A stretch of DNA of 36,758 nucleotides, from assembly GCA_963580245.1 (NCBI GenBank), contig CAUZJO010000027.1:1-36758 (forward strand), written 5' to 3'. The notes below the pieces were generated by a model that was not told where the DNA came from, did not search any database, and saw only the letters and a list, made by a program, of their open reading frames with translations. A program made the position numbers and the translations under genes. This DNA is from CAUZJO01 sp963580245. GTDB taxonomy: Bacteria; Sumerlaeota; Sumerlaeia; MVZB01. How positions within the stretch are numbered: the first letter of the stretch is position 1; each line of letters opens with the position of its first letter. Below are positions 1 through 12,066 of the stretch, piece after piece.

Positions 1-419
1 GATCGTTCCTTCCATTCCCAGACGCGCTGGAGGAACTTCTCGCGTCCCATGTCGCGCCGGTCCAGTTTCTCGCGCTCCCACAGGTCGCGTTCGACCACGT
101 GCTGCGTGGCGATCCCGGCGTGGTCGGTCCCCGGCAGCCACAACGTGTCGCGCCCCTGCATCCGCCGCCAACGCGTCAGGATGTCCTGGAGCGTATTGTT
201 GAGCGCGTGGCCGATGTGGAGGAAGCCGGTGACGTTGGGCGGCGGGATGACGATGGAATACGGCTCGCCCCCGGCGTCGACTTTGGCGGCGTAATACCGG
301 CCCCGCTCCCACATTTCGAGAATCCCGTTTTCAACCGCATGGGGGTCGTAACGGCTGGGGAGTTCATGGAGTTCGCTCTGCGTCATTGGCGCCGCGCCCG
401 TGGGGTCTATGTCTGCCAT
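1..419 (-). CDS. valS: Valyl-tRNA synthetase, N-terminal part (cut by window edge)
   Basis: Class I aminoacyl-tRNA synthetase that charges tRNA-Val in the cytoplasm. About the first 139 codons are present; the rest lies beyond base 1. The translation has ELPSRYDPHAVENGILEMW followed by PPPNVTGFLHIGHALN, which holds the HIGH ATP-binding signature in its ValS-specific setting, and then LPGTDHAGIATQHVVE, also typical of ValS. Two in-frame ATG codons are possible. The one at 419 gives an 11-residue lead (MADIDPTGAAP) before the one at 386 (MTQSELHELP). Neither has a strong SD and the frame is closed by a TGA at 446-444. Family N-termini fit 386 at least as well. The gene reads away from the rRNA operon and sits about 150 bp downstream of the MlaD-like gene on the same strand. 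Confidence 0.95.
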   Translation of the reverse strand, partial: MADIDPTGAAPMTQSELHELPSRYDPHAVENGILEMWERGRYYAAKVDAGGEPYSIVIPPPNVTGFLHIGHALNNTLQDILTRWRRMQGRDTLWLPGTDHAGIATQHVVERDLWEREKLDRRDMGREKFLQRVWEWKER

Positions 420-569
420 TGCCCGGTCCAATCCAATGGAGTCTCACCGCGTTCATACTATGCCCGCTGGCGCGGATTGTCGAGTCTTGCGTGTTTTTCC
501 CGCGATTTCGCGGATCCGACCGCCTCGCGTATCCGATGCGGCGCAAGGGGCGTTGCGCGCCATGCTCGC

Positions 570-989
570 TTATATCACCGACCCGAAGAACACCCCCAGG
601 AACGTGCGCATGACGGTCTGTTCCTCGCCCTCCTCGAACGTGCGGCGGATTTGGTTGACGGCGTCGCGAACACTGTCGTAGAGCTCCGGATCATTGACCA
701 GCTTGCCCAGCGTGCCTTTCCCCTCGTCGATCTTGCGGCCGATCGAGACAAAATGGTCCAGTCCCTGGTCCAGCTTCGGCATGGCCTCGCCGACCGACTC
801 GAGGGCCTGGTCGATCCGTTCGTCGTTGCGGTCGATCAGTGCGCGGATTTTACTTGATGCGGCGTTGACGTCGTAGCCCTTGTAGAACCAGCTGCGGCCG
901 GTCGAGCGCAACGAGAATCCGACGAGCAGGACGACGCCCGCCAGGATGACAATTCCGGCTTTGGCTGCCAGGCATGCTTGCTGAGGCAC
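570..989 (-). CDS. Short membrane-anchored MlaD/MCE-like protein lacking the MCE domain
   Basis: A 139-residue protein with one N-terminal membrane segment (about residues 10-28, AGIVILAGVVLLVGFSLRS) followed by a charged helical region. The stretch GKGTLGKLVNDPELYDSVRD, at about two thirds of the length, resembles the helical C-terminal part of MlaD/MCE lipid-transport proteins, where GTLGKLLNDPELY-like motifs are common. The MCE beta-barrel domain that normally lies between the membrane helix and this region is absent. The start is a GTG at 989 preceded by a strong GGAGGT ten bases upstream, which supports this start over internal ATGs. By inference it is periplasmic and inner-membrane anchored. 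It could be a partner of a lipid transporter elsewhere or simply a coiled-coil protein; no other mla gene is visible here. Confidence 0.7.
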   Translation of the reverse strand: MPQQACLAAKAGIVILAGVVLLVGFSLRSTGRSWFYKGYDVNAASSKIRALIDRNDERIDQALESVGEAMPKLDQGLDHFVSIGRKIDEGKGTLGKLVNDPELYDSVRDAVNQIRRTFEEGEEQTVMRTFLGVFFGSVI

Positions 990-1186
990 GGGGGAAACGA
1001 CCTCCGGTTGCGATGCGTGGCCCGAGGGAGGACAAATCGAGTGACCCGGGCGCGGAGTAAATTCCGATGACTGGTTTTATTCGAGTTCCATGCCCGATTG
1101 CCGATATCAACTGCCCTTAAGTTTGGCTTGACTTGCGCCCGCTTGGAAGTCAAAATACCGGAGAAGTGTGTCAATTGGGGAGGAGT

Positions 1187-1238
1187 AAAAGAAACATGAA
1201 AAACACGCTTGACAAACCTCTCCAAAAATCTGTAGTGT
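1187..1238 (+). promoter_or_regulatory. rRNA operon promoter with UP-like element
   Basis: A consensus -35 box TTGACA lies at 1209-1214, followed after 18 bases by TAGTGT at 1233-1238, preceded by TG as in an extended -10. The A-rich stretch at 1187-1206, directly upstream of the -35, looks like an UP element, as is common on rRNA promoters. Transcription would start near 1245, about 230 bases before the mature 16S end. A second, weaker TTGACT lies near 1128. The rest of 990-1475 is leader and contains no convincing gene. Confidence 0.7.
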
Positions 1239-1316
1239 TACATTGGCAGGTTAGCGGACACGGTCTTCTTTGCCTGCCTAGCGCGTAAACAACCGCGAGG
1301 GCTTCGCGCCTTGGGC

Positions 1317-1330
1317 CGTTCTTTGACAAC
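1317..1330 (+). promoter_or_regulatory. boxA-like antitermination motif in 16S leader
   Basis: CGTTCTTTGACAAC resembles the boxA consensus (TGCTCTTTAACA) bound by NusB/S10 during rRNA antitermination. A near copy, GTTCTTTGACAG, lies at 3589-3600 before the 23S, which is the usual pair of positions in a linked rRNA operon. Its 3' end runs into the 5' arm of the pre-16S processing stem. Confidence 0.5.
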
Positions 1331-1346
1331 TGAATAGAGAGCGTGC
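1328..1346 (+). other. Pre-16S processing stem, 5' arm
   Basis: Bases 1328-1341 are exactly complementary to 3170-3183 downstream of the 16S (14 bp including AACTGAATAGAGA). After a one-base bulge at 3169, bases 1342-1346 pair with 3164-3168, including one G-U. The two arms bracket the 16S exactly as an RNase III processing stem should. Confidence 0.75.
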
Positions 1347-1475
1347 GGAAAACCGTGCCTGAGAGCATTTTGCGGACGCAAGTGTGATCAATCACGATAA
1401 AACAAAGCCGTGTCGGCCTTTCGGGGCAGGCGCGGCGTGAGAAAACTCTCCACCAAATGGTGGAATGGCGTTTCA

Positions 1476-3035
<1,560 letters not shown>

Positions 3036-3046
3036 TGGAGATCAAA

Positions 3047-3089
3047 GACCGACCCGGTGCCTGAATCAGGCATCAGCCGGGTCGCGGTC
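3047..3089 (+). other. Hairpin in 16S-tRNA spacer
   Basis: GACCG (3047-3051) and ACCCGG (3052-3057) pair with CCGGGT (3077-3082) and CGGTC (3085-3089). TGCCTGA and TCAGGCA extend the symmetry inward. It lies directly after the 16S 3' end and inside the pre-16S stem, so it is probably a spacer fold rather than a terminator; no T run follows. Confidence 0.45.
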
Positions 3090-3163
3090 TCCAAGGTCGA
3101 TCACTTGTAAGGAGGCGCAATGGCCTTATGGCTGTTCGCCTCTCCGCATGCCTTGGGCAGCGG

Positions 3164-3183
3164 GCATGTCTCTCTATTCAGTT
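3164..3183 (+). other. Pre-16S processing stem, 3' arm
   Basis: The arm GCATGTC then TCTCTATTCAGTT is complementary to 1328-1346 in the 16S leader. Together the arms close a loop around the whole 16S and define the likely RNase III cut region. Confidence 0.75.
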
Positions 3184-3294
3184 CTCAACGAATGGCCTGG
3201 ACAGGCCGAATGTTGAGTTGAGTCCTCAGCCGTTATGGAACGAACACCGATCCGCGGGCTCCTGGAGTCCGAGCAGCGGCATGCCAAGCCAACG

Positions 3295-3371
<77 letters not shown>

Positions 3372-3397
3372 TCCGAACAGGGTGATGGATAAAAGAG

Positions 3398-3473
3398 GGG
3401 GCCGTAGCTCAGCTGGGAGAGCGCGGGCTTTGCAAGCCTGAGGTCAGGGGTTCGATCCCCCTCGGCTCCACCA
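3398..3473 (+). tRNA. tRNA-Ala(TGC)
   Basis: A 76-base tRNA. Acceptor arms GGGGCCG and CGGCTCC include the G3-U70 wobble that identifies tRNA-Ala. The anticodon TGC is at 3431-3433, the T loop is TTCGATC and the CCA end is encoded. It follows tRNA-Ile after 26 bases, the standard Ile-Ala spacer pair. Confidence 0.97.
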
Positions 3474-3501
3474 AACATGGGTCGAGTGGGGGGAAAAGAG
3501 A

Positions 3502-3558
3502 TCAGAATTGAGCCAAGTCCGGGATCTTAAAAAGATGCCGGACTTGGCTGAATTCTGA
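3502..3558 (+). other. Long perfect-like hairpin between tRNA-Ala and 23S
   Basis: TCAGAATT (3502-3509) pairs with AATTCTGA (3551-3558), AGCCAAGTCCGG (3511-3522) with CCGGACTTGGCT (3538-3549), and ATCTT (3524-3528) with AAGAT (3532-3536). Only two G/G mismatches interrupt this 25-pair stem, and the loop is AAA. No T run follows, so a terminator is unlikely in mid-operon. It may be a cleavage site that separates the tRNA from pre-23S, or a structured pause. Confidence 0.7.
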
Positions 3559-3598
3559 GACGGCGCGGCGAGGGCCGTGCCCGTTTTGTGTTCTTTGA

Positions 3599-3644
3599 CA
3601 GATGAGTTGGTTAGAATGTAAGAGAAATTTGGTTAACAACCAAG
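3599..3644 (+). other. Pre-23S processing stem, 5' arms
   Basis: CAGATGAGTTGG (3599-3610) is exactly complementary to 6717-6728, and GGTTAACAACCAAG (3631-3644) to 6691-6704. Both partners lie just after the 23S, so the arms close around the whole 23S as an RNase III stem of 12 plus 14 base pairs with an internal loop. The boxA-like TTCTTTGACA overlaps the first arm. Confidence 0.75.
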
Positions 3645-3682
3645 CATCTTCCGCCGGGAAGAAGAGTAATGCCCGTAGTGGT

Positions 3683-6657
<2,975 letters not shown>

Positions 6658-6690
6658 TACTACTATTCCTCTTCGGCCCGGCTGAAGATT

Positions 6691-6728
6691 CTTGGTTGTT
6701 AACCCCCCAAACCATGCCAACTCATCTG
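6691..6728 (+). other. Pre-23S processing stem, 3' arms
   Basis: CTTGGTTGTTAACC (6691-6704) and CCAACTCATCTG (6717-6728) are exact complements of 3631-3644 and 3599-3610 upstream of the 23S. Confidence 0.75.
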
Positions 6729-6815
6729 TGCGCTCATCGCAACGGCGAGCAGCGTCGCACCACAAGTTCACCGCGCCCGAGGGGTCGAATTCCCCCCCTA
6801 CGGTGCGCGGGAAAG

Positions 6816-6933
6816 TTTCCGGTGGTCATAGCAAGAGGGTTCCACCCGTTCCCATTCCGAACACGGCAGTTAAGCCTCTTCGCGCCGATGGTACTTGGCT
6901 CTATGGGCCTGGGAGAGTAGGTCGCCGCCGGGA
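6816..6933 (+). rRNA. rrf: 5S ribosomal RNA
   Basis: About 118 bases. It contains CCCATTCCGAACACGG and GTTAAGCCTC, the conserved 5S core, and GGGAGAGTAGGTCGCCGCC near its end. The 5' TCCGGTGGT pairs with the 3' GCCGCCGGGA. It lies about 160 bases after the 23S in the same transcript. Ends are approximate. Confidence 0.95.
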
Positions 6934-6941
6934 TATAATCC

Positions 6942-6984
6942 AAGCCGCTCGCCGATCGTTGGTATCGGGGGCGGCTTCGTTTAT
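6942..6984 (+). terminator. rRNA operon terminator
   Basis: AAGCCGCTCGCCGAT pairs with ATCGGGGGCGGCTT around a CGTTGGT loop, with small internal mismatches, and CGTTTATTC follows. It begins nine bases after the 5S, the expected place for the intrinsic terminator of the operon. Confidence 0.7.
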
Positions 6985-7232
6985 TCATTCGGACCGAATG
7001 AACCACTCATTCAACAAGTCTCCTACAACGAGTCTCCTAAAAAAAGGAGGGCCGGGATGACCCGCCCCGAGTTTGGCCTGGATTGGGGCGACCGGTCATG
7101 CCGCCTCGGCGTTCGTCAGGTTGGGTTTTTTTGGCAGACTCCTTGAGGCGTCTCTGATATAAATGGGGTGTTCGCAGCGGTGCGCCGGACCCGCCGTTTC
7201 GCCCGATACGTCGAATCATGAGGTATACGATC
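6985..7232 (+). other. Spacer between rRNA operon and GHL10 gene
   Basis: No convincing gene. An AAAGGAGG six bases before an ATG at 7057 could start a 29-codon frame (ending at 7146), but its translation resembles nothing I know. GATATAAAT at about 7157 is a possible -10 for the downstream gene, without a good -35. Confidence 0.3.
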
Positions 7233-8948
7233 ATGAAAAGTTTTCTTCGGCGGCGATGGTTTTGGGGAGGATTGCTTACCCTGCTCGTATGCGGTTGGCA
7301 CATGGGGTGGCCGCGCACGGCGGCCGCGGAGGGCGAGTCGCCCGACGTTTTCAGCGGCCTGTGGGTGAGTGCCTCGGGCGGGGAGTTGCGCGACGTTTTG
7401 CGCCTGGACCGGTTGGGCCAGGAACTTGCCGGCATGCCGTTTGACGAGTTCTTTGTCCAGGTGCGAGTCAACGGCGACGCGTATTACCAGTCCGAAATGG
7501 TTCCGTTGGCCGTCGGCGTGTCGCCGAAGCTCGATCCTTTGGAGCACATGATCGAGCGGCTGCGCCCCAAGCGCGTCATCGCCTGGTTTTCGCCGTTTCG
7601 GGTTGGGAACGCCAATGATGCGTTGGCCCTCGAAGACCACCACGTCCGCGAGGCCCACCCTGAGTGGCTCTCCGTCCGCGTCGACGGTCGCCAGGTCGAC
7701 GATGCCGGTTTCCAATATCTGGAACCCGGGCTGTCGGCCGTTCAGGAGCACCTGGCTGCGGTCGTGCAGGACCTCGTCAAGCGTTACGATCTCCACGGTA
7801 TTTACTTTGACTCGGTCTTCGATCCGGGCTGGGATTGGGGCTATCATCCCGACGTGATCGAGCAGTGGAAGGAAGAGATCGGAACCTATCGCAAGCCGTC
7901 CGTTGACGATCCGAAGTGGATGGCCTTTCGTGCCCGGATGGTGTCGCGCTCGCTCGAGCGGATGTCCGAGGCCGCGCGCGAGGCGCGACCCGGCATTGTT
8001 GTGATGGCCGGGGCCGAGGCGATGGGGCGCGCCCCGGTCGGCGGCACCGGGTTCACCGACGCCGTGGTCTTTCAAGACCACCATCAGGATTGGCGCGGTT
8101 GGCTCAATGACAAACTTGTGGATCGGCTCATTTTAAAGAACTTTCGCGCCGAGGTGACCGGGTCCGAGAGCTATGACCAGTGGATGGAGTACGCACTGGA
8201 ATTAGGTGGCCGTGAGGGCGTGCCATTGGCCATGGGCTTGGGTGGGCGGCTTAATGAAGCGGTCAACACGCTGGCGCAACTGAGGCGAGCGACCCGGGCC
8301 GGCGCCGATGGCGTGGTGCTGGACGGCTACGGCCGCATCGTCCGCGACCATGGGGCGACCGTCCTTTTCTTGAACGCGTTGGAGCGGACCGTATTCGCCA
8401 AGGAAGGCCTGGAGAAATGGGCCGCGACCCGCCACGAGCGGGTCATCGCGGCGCGCAAACGGCCGATCGACGAGGCCGCCGCGGATGAAATGGTGGAATC
8501 GGTCGCCACGGCCAAGCAGAGTCAGATCGCCGACGCCGAGCAATCCCCACTGCCCGCGACACTGGCCGAAATAGCCGACGAAGATCCAACGCTTCCGCCG
8601 CCGCCCAGCTTTGAAGAAATCGACGGCGTGCTGATACCCGTGGATCCGAACCAAGCGGCCCGCGAGAACGGGCGCAAGCTGTTGAGCGAGGAGGACCGGG
8701 AGGTCATGGAATCGATAGCCCATCTCCAGGGTGGCACCGCGACGGGCAAACCCTCGCCGGCGGACCCGACCTCTTCCGCCTCGGTTCCCGCCGGGGCGAA
8801 CAATCGCCTGCCGACCCGGCGCCAGATGCTCCTGGATTTGCTGAAGGATCCCGACTTCAAAGTCGAACCACGTTTTAAGCTGATGCGGCCCGACGCTGAC
8901 GCCAAGGAATACTTGCGCCGCCATTTCGGTAATATTGTTGAGGATTAA
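7233..8948 (+). CDS. Secreted GHL10-family (DUF187) glycoside-hydrolase-like protein
   Basis: A 571-residue exported protein of the glycosyl-hydrolase-like 10 family, TIM-barrel proteins related to amylase-type enzymes and to YngK lipoproteins. Family signatures are FFVQVRVNGDAYYQS (about 73-87), DPLEHMIERLRPKRVIAWFSPF (in pieces, 101-122), HPEWLSV (142-148), FQYLEPG (160-166) and YDLHGIYFDSVF (185-196). The last is the place of the conserved Asp on a barrel strand. An N-terminal Sec signal with a twin-Arg-like RRR start and an AAA-EG cleavage site ends near residue 32. The start at 7233 is chosen because GAGGT lies eight bases upstream; an in-frame ATG at 7218 is less well placed. After about residue 400 the protein becomes Pro/Ala/Glu-rich and lower in complexity, ending in a charged tail. 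Substrate is unknown, probably a bacterial or environmental polysaccharide. Confidence 0.85.
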   Translation: MKSFLRRRWFWGGLLTLLVCGWHMGWPRTAAAEGESPDVFSGLWVSASGGELRDVLRLDRLGQELAGMPFDEFFVQVRVNGDAYYQSEMVPLAVGVSPKLDPLEHMIERLRPKRVIAWFSPFRVGNANDALALEDHHVREAHPEWLSVRVDGRQVDDAGFQYLEPGLSAVQEHLAAVVQDLVKRYDLHGIYFDSVFDPGWDWGYHPDVIEQWKEEIGTYRKPSVDDPKWMAFRARMVSRSLERMSEAAREARPGIVVMAGAEAMGRAPVGGTGFTDAVVFQDHHQDWRGWLNDKLVDRLILKNFRAEVTGSESYDQWMEYALELGGREGVPLAMGLGGRLNEAVNTLAQLRRATRAGADGVVLDGYGRIVRDHGATVLFLNALERTVFAKEGLEKWAATRHERVIAARKRPIDEAAADEMVESVATAKQSQIADAEQSPLPATLAEIADEDPTLPPPPSFEEIDGVLIPVDPNQAARENGRKLLSEEDREVMESIAHLQGGTATGKPSPADPTSSASVPAGANNRLPTRRQMLLDLLKDPDFKVEPRFKLMRPDADAKEYLRRHFGNIVED

Positions 8949-9028
8949 AGCCCCGGTCCTGCTCCCTCAAAGTTCATGATCGGCGGTCGAATCCGCATTC
9001 CGCATCTTGCCCCCCCAAAACCCCTTCG

Positions 9029-11323
9029 ATGCGAACAACTCAACGCGACGGCCCGGTCAATCGATCCGATGCACCCACCGAGCGGCTCCGCGGGACCGTT
9101 GTGCACATTACGTTCCGCAACCCAGAAAACGGCTACTGCGTGACCAAACTGCGGCCGGAGGACCGCGTCGCCCCGGATAAGCTATCGGGCGAGGGGCTCG
9201 TGACGTTGGTCGGTGCCATGCCGGGGCTCGATGTCGGGGAAGTGATCCAGGCCGAGGGGCGGTGGGAACGGGACCGCCGCTTCGGACCACAGCTGCGCAT
9301 CGACTGGTTCAAGCCGACGCTGCCGAGCGGTCGCAAGGGGATCGAGGTCTACCTCGCCTCGGGCGCGATGAAAGGGATCGGTCCGGTAACGGCCCGGCGC
9401 ATCGTCGAGACCTTCGGCGAGCAGACGTTCGAGATCCTGGATGCCGACATCTCGCGCCTGCGGGAGGTGCCCGGCATCGGCCTCAAAACCCTGGAAAACA
9501 TCGAACGCGAATGGCGCGAGGCCCGCGGCGACCGCGAATTGGTGACGTTTCTCGGCAATCACGGGGTCTCGCCGGCGATGGCCGCGCGTCTGCGCAAGAC
9601 GTATGGCGAGAACGCCCTGGCGACCGTCCGCGCCAACCCCTACCGCCTGATCACCGACGTGCGCGGAATCGGATTCTTTCGGGCCGATGAGATCGCGCGT
9701 AAGATCGGCCTGCCGCTGGATGCTCCAGAGCGAATCGATGCCGCGCTGGCCCACGTCCTGGAGCGTCAAGCCCAGGAGGGCCACACATACTGCCCCCGCC
9801 CCAAACTGGAGGAGGACGTCGTCAAGCTGGTCGAGGCCCAGCGGGAGCGAGTGGCGGAGCGACTCGATGAGGCGATCCTGAAGCAGCGGCTCATCCAAGA
9901 AGAGATGCGAGGGGAGCCGGCCGTTTTTCTCAAAACACTGCACGCGGCCGAGTCGTCGCTCGCCTATCGGGTTCGCGAGTTGGCCGCCGCGCCCAAACGC
10001 CTGCCGAAGATCGACGTGATCGCCGTGCTTGCCGACTTTGAACAGCGCGCGCGTTTCCGGCTCGCCGCCGCCCAGCGCGATGCGGTCTTGCGGTTGGCGC
10101 GCGGAGGGCTGTTGATCCTGACCGGTGGTCCGGGGACGGGCAAGACGACCGCCGTGCGCTCGGCCATCGAGCTGTTTCACGCCGGACGGTTGGGGGTGCG
10201 ATTGGCCGCGCCGACGGGCCGGGCGGCGCGCCGGCTGGCCGAGACCGCCAAGCTGCCCGCCGAAACCATCCACCGGCTGCTGAACTACCAGGCCCCGCTC
10301 GGACGCTTCGGGCGCGACGCCGCCAACCCGATCGAAGCCGATCTGATCATCATCGACGAGGCCTCGATGCTCGACGCGCAGTTAGCCGATTGCCTCTTCG
10401 AGGCGATCCCGCCCAAGAGCTGCGTCATGCTGGTCGGCGACGAGGACCAATTGCCTTCGGTGGGGCCGGGCAACGTCCTGGGGGACTTGATCGCTTCGGG
10501 CGCGCTGCCGGTGGCGAGGCTGACCGAAGTTTTCCGGCAGGCGCGCGAGAGCTTGATCGTGACCAACGCGCACCGGATCAACCGTGGGTTGGCGCCCCAT
10601 CTCAATCCTCCGCCCGAGGTTGAGCGACCCGATTTCTTTTTCATCGAGCGTGAGGAGCCCAAACAGGTGACCGAGGCGATCGAAACGCTGGTCGCCGAGC
10701 GCATTCCCCGTAAATTCGGCCTCGATCCCTCGCGCGACGTGCAGATTCTGGCTCCGATGCGGCGCGGAGAGTTGGGGGTCGAGGCGCTGAACCGCTTAAT
10801 GAAGCGGCTACTCAACACATCGGAGGCCCCGAGTGATCCCGCCCAGGCGGACGAGGAGGTGGATGAACGGGCGGACCGACGATGGCTGGAACCGTCGCCC
10901 GGGGACCGCGTCATGCAGACCACGAACAACTACGACAAGGCGGTGTTCAACGGCGATATCGGCCACGTTCGTAGTCTCAACGCCAAGACCGGCGAGGTCC
11001 TCGTCGATTATGAAGGGCGGACCGTCGGCTACCTGCGCGATGAACTCGACCAGATCACCCTGGCCTACGCGATCACGATCCACAAGGCGCAGGGATCCGA
11101 GTATCCGGCGGTAATCATCCCGATCCATACGCAACACTGGATCATGCTGCAGCGCAACTTGCTCTACACGGCCCTGACGCGCGCACGGCGACTGGTCTGC
11201 CTGGTCGGCACGCGCCGCGCCATGCGCCGCGCCGTCTCCAACGCCACGCAGGCCAAGCGTTTTACGGCGCTCAAAGTGTTTCTGGAGCGTGAGAAGGACG
11301 TTGCGGAGGACCCCATTGAATGA
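9029..11323 (+). CDS. recD2: RecD2 family ATP-dependent DNA helicase
   Basis: A 764-residue SF1B 5'-3' helicase of the RecD2 type that acts in DNA repair without RecBC. The N-terminal domain starts GTVVHITFRNPENGYCV (about 23-39), as in RecD2. Helix-hairpin-helix repeats follow: KGIGPVTARRIVETFG and EVPGIGLKTLENIE at about 113-165, then a third near RGIGFFRADEIARKIG. Walker A GGPGTGKTT has its Lys at about residue 372, Walker B IIDEASMLD has Asp443-Glu444, and HKAQGSEYPAVI near 685 is the C-terminal UvrD-like motif. Length fits the family (about 730-800). The ATG at 9029 has no clear SD and lies 80 bp after the GHL10 gene. No recB or recC is nearby. Confidence 0.95.
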   Translation: MRTTQRDGPVNRSDAPTERLRGTVVHITFRNPENGYCVTKLRPEDRVAPDKLSGEGLVTLVGAMPGLDVGEVIQAEGRWERDRRFGPQLRIDWFKPTLPSGRKGIEVYLASGAMKGIGPVTARRIVETFGEQTFEILDADISRLREVPGIGLKTLENIEREWREARGDRELVTFLGNHGVSPAMAARLRKTYGENALATVRANPYRLITDVRGIGFFRADEIARKIGLPLDAPERIDAALAHVLERQAQEGHTYCPRPKLEEDVVKLVEAQRERVAERLDEAILKQRLIQEEMRGEPAVFLKTLHAAESSLAYRVRELAAAPKRLPKIDVIAVLADFEQRARFRLAAAQRDAVLRLARGGLLILTGGPGTGKTTAVRSAIELFHAGRLGVRLAAPTGRAARRLAETAKLPAETIHRLLNYQAPLGRFGRDAANPIEADLIIIDEASMLDAQLADCLFEAIPPKSCVMLVGDEDQLPSVGPGNVLGDLIASGALPVARLTEVFRQARESLIVTNAHRINRGLAPHLNPPPEVERPDFFFIEREEPKQVTEAIETLVAERIPRKFGLDPSRDVQILAPMRRGELGVEALNRLMKRLLNTSEAPSDPAQADEEVDERADRRWLEPSPGDRVMQTTNNYDKAVFNGDIGHVRSLNAKTGEVLVDYEGRTVGYLRDELDQITLAYAITIHKAQGSEYPAVIIPIHTQHWIMLQRNLLYTALTRARRLVCLVGTRRAMRRAVSNATQAKRFTALKVFLEREKDVAEDPIE

Positions 11324-11374
11324 GCGACGTCACAAGGCCCGCCTCTTTTTCCACAAGCGCAACGGAAGCGGATT

Positions 11375-11692
11375 TCATCTCGACCCGACATGCGAACGAT
11401 GGGGTCGTATGCCGGTCAGGACCTTGCGCTCGGACCGATGTGCATGAAACAGGTCCCAGCGGAGTTGAAGATTCAGCCAGAAATCGGGCGAGACGCCAAA
11501 GTACTTGGCCAAGCGCAAGGCGGTGCTTGGCGTCACGCCGCGGTGCCCGTTCACCAGCTCGTTAACGCGCTGGTAAGGCACGCGGATTGCTTTCGCCAGT
11601 TGACGCTGAGTAAGTCCCATGGGAATGAGAAACTCTTGGAGTAGCATTTCGCCTGGATGCGTGGGTGATCGGTGAGTAGGTATGCGTATCAT
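11375..11692 (-). CDS. higA: HigA-type antitoxin, HTH transcriptional regulator
   Basis: A 105-residue XRE-family antitoxin. It opens with HPGEMLLQEFLIPMGLTQ, the classic HigA/VapI start, followed by a helix-turn-helix (about 26-55: QRQLAKAIRVPYQRVNELVNG) and SPDFWLNLQLRWDL, also family-typical. The start at 11692 is set by GGAGGA six bases upstream. It lies 29 bp after the toxin gene, so the order is toxin first, as in other higBA operons. It is expected to bind and neutralise HigB and to repress the shared promoter upstream of higB. Its last residues (RPHRSHVGSR) are not conserved. Confidence 0.92.
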   Translation of the reverse strand: MIRIPTHRSPTHPGEMLLQEFLIPMGLTQRQLAKAIRVPYQRVNELVNGHRGVTPSTALRLAKYFGVSPDFWLNLQLRWDLFHAHRSERKVLTGIRPHRSHVGSR

Positions 11693-11721
11693 GCCGGTTC
11701 CTCCGCGCGCTTTATTCCGTT

Positions 11722-11976
11722 CTAATGGTAGTCCACGATTTCCACATCTCGTGGACCCTTCTTGGTCCACGAGAAGCAGATGCGGTATTTTTCGTTTATG
11801 CGTATATTATACTGTCCCTTTCGAGCGCCGATTAAGGCCTCGATGCGATTACCCGGAGGTACGCGGAGTTCGGCCAATGATTCGACCGAATCAAGCTGGT
11901 CGAGTTTTCGGGCGGCTTTCGTGTCCTTGCCGTGGAAGATGTCCTCGGTTCCCACGGTCTTGAAGGACATGATCAT
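11722..11976 (-). CDS. higB: HigB-type toxin, RelE superfamily mRNA endonuclease
   Basis: An 84-residue toxin of the plasmid-maintenance killer family (RelE fold), expected to cut mRNA on the ribosome. Typical segments are VPPGNRIEALIGARKGQYNIRINEKYRICFSW (in pieces, about 40-70) with the conserved core Arg of KYRICF, and the terminal DVEIVDYH. Length matches the family. The first ATG at 11976 and a second in-frame ATG at 11970 are both possible, neither with a good SD. The 90-bp gap to the divergent DUF2071 gene should hold the higBA promoter and operator, but I could not find a clear palindrome there. Confidence 0.9.
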   Translation of the reverse strand: MIMSFKTVGTEDIFHGKDTKAARKLDQLDSVESLAELRVPPGNRIEALIGARKGQYNIRINEKYRICFSWTKKGPRDVEIVDYH

Positions 11977-12066
11977 GAAAGCACGATAGCACGGAACTCA
12001 TGTTACGTCAACTGACAGACCCACCACTAAGTGAGGTTTGGAGCTGACGCTAAAAGGCTTGTATGA

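Noticed and set aside
7057..7146. A 29-codon frame after AAAGGAGG
   Set aside because: The SD-like match is good, but the translation is featureless and lies just after the rRNA terminator without a promoter.
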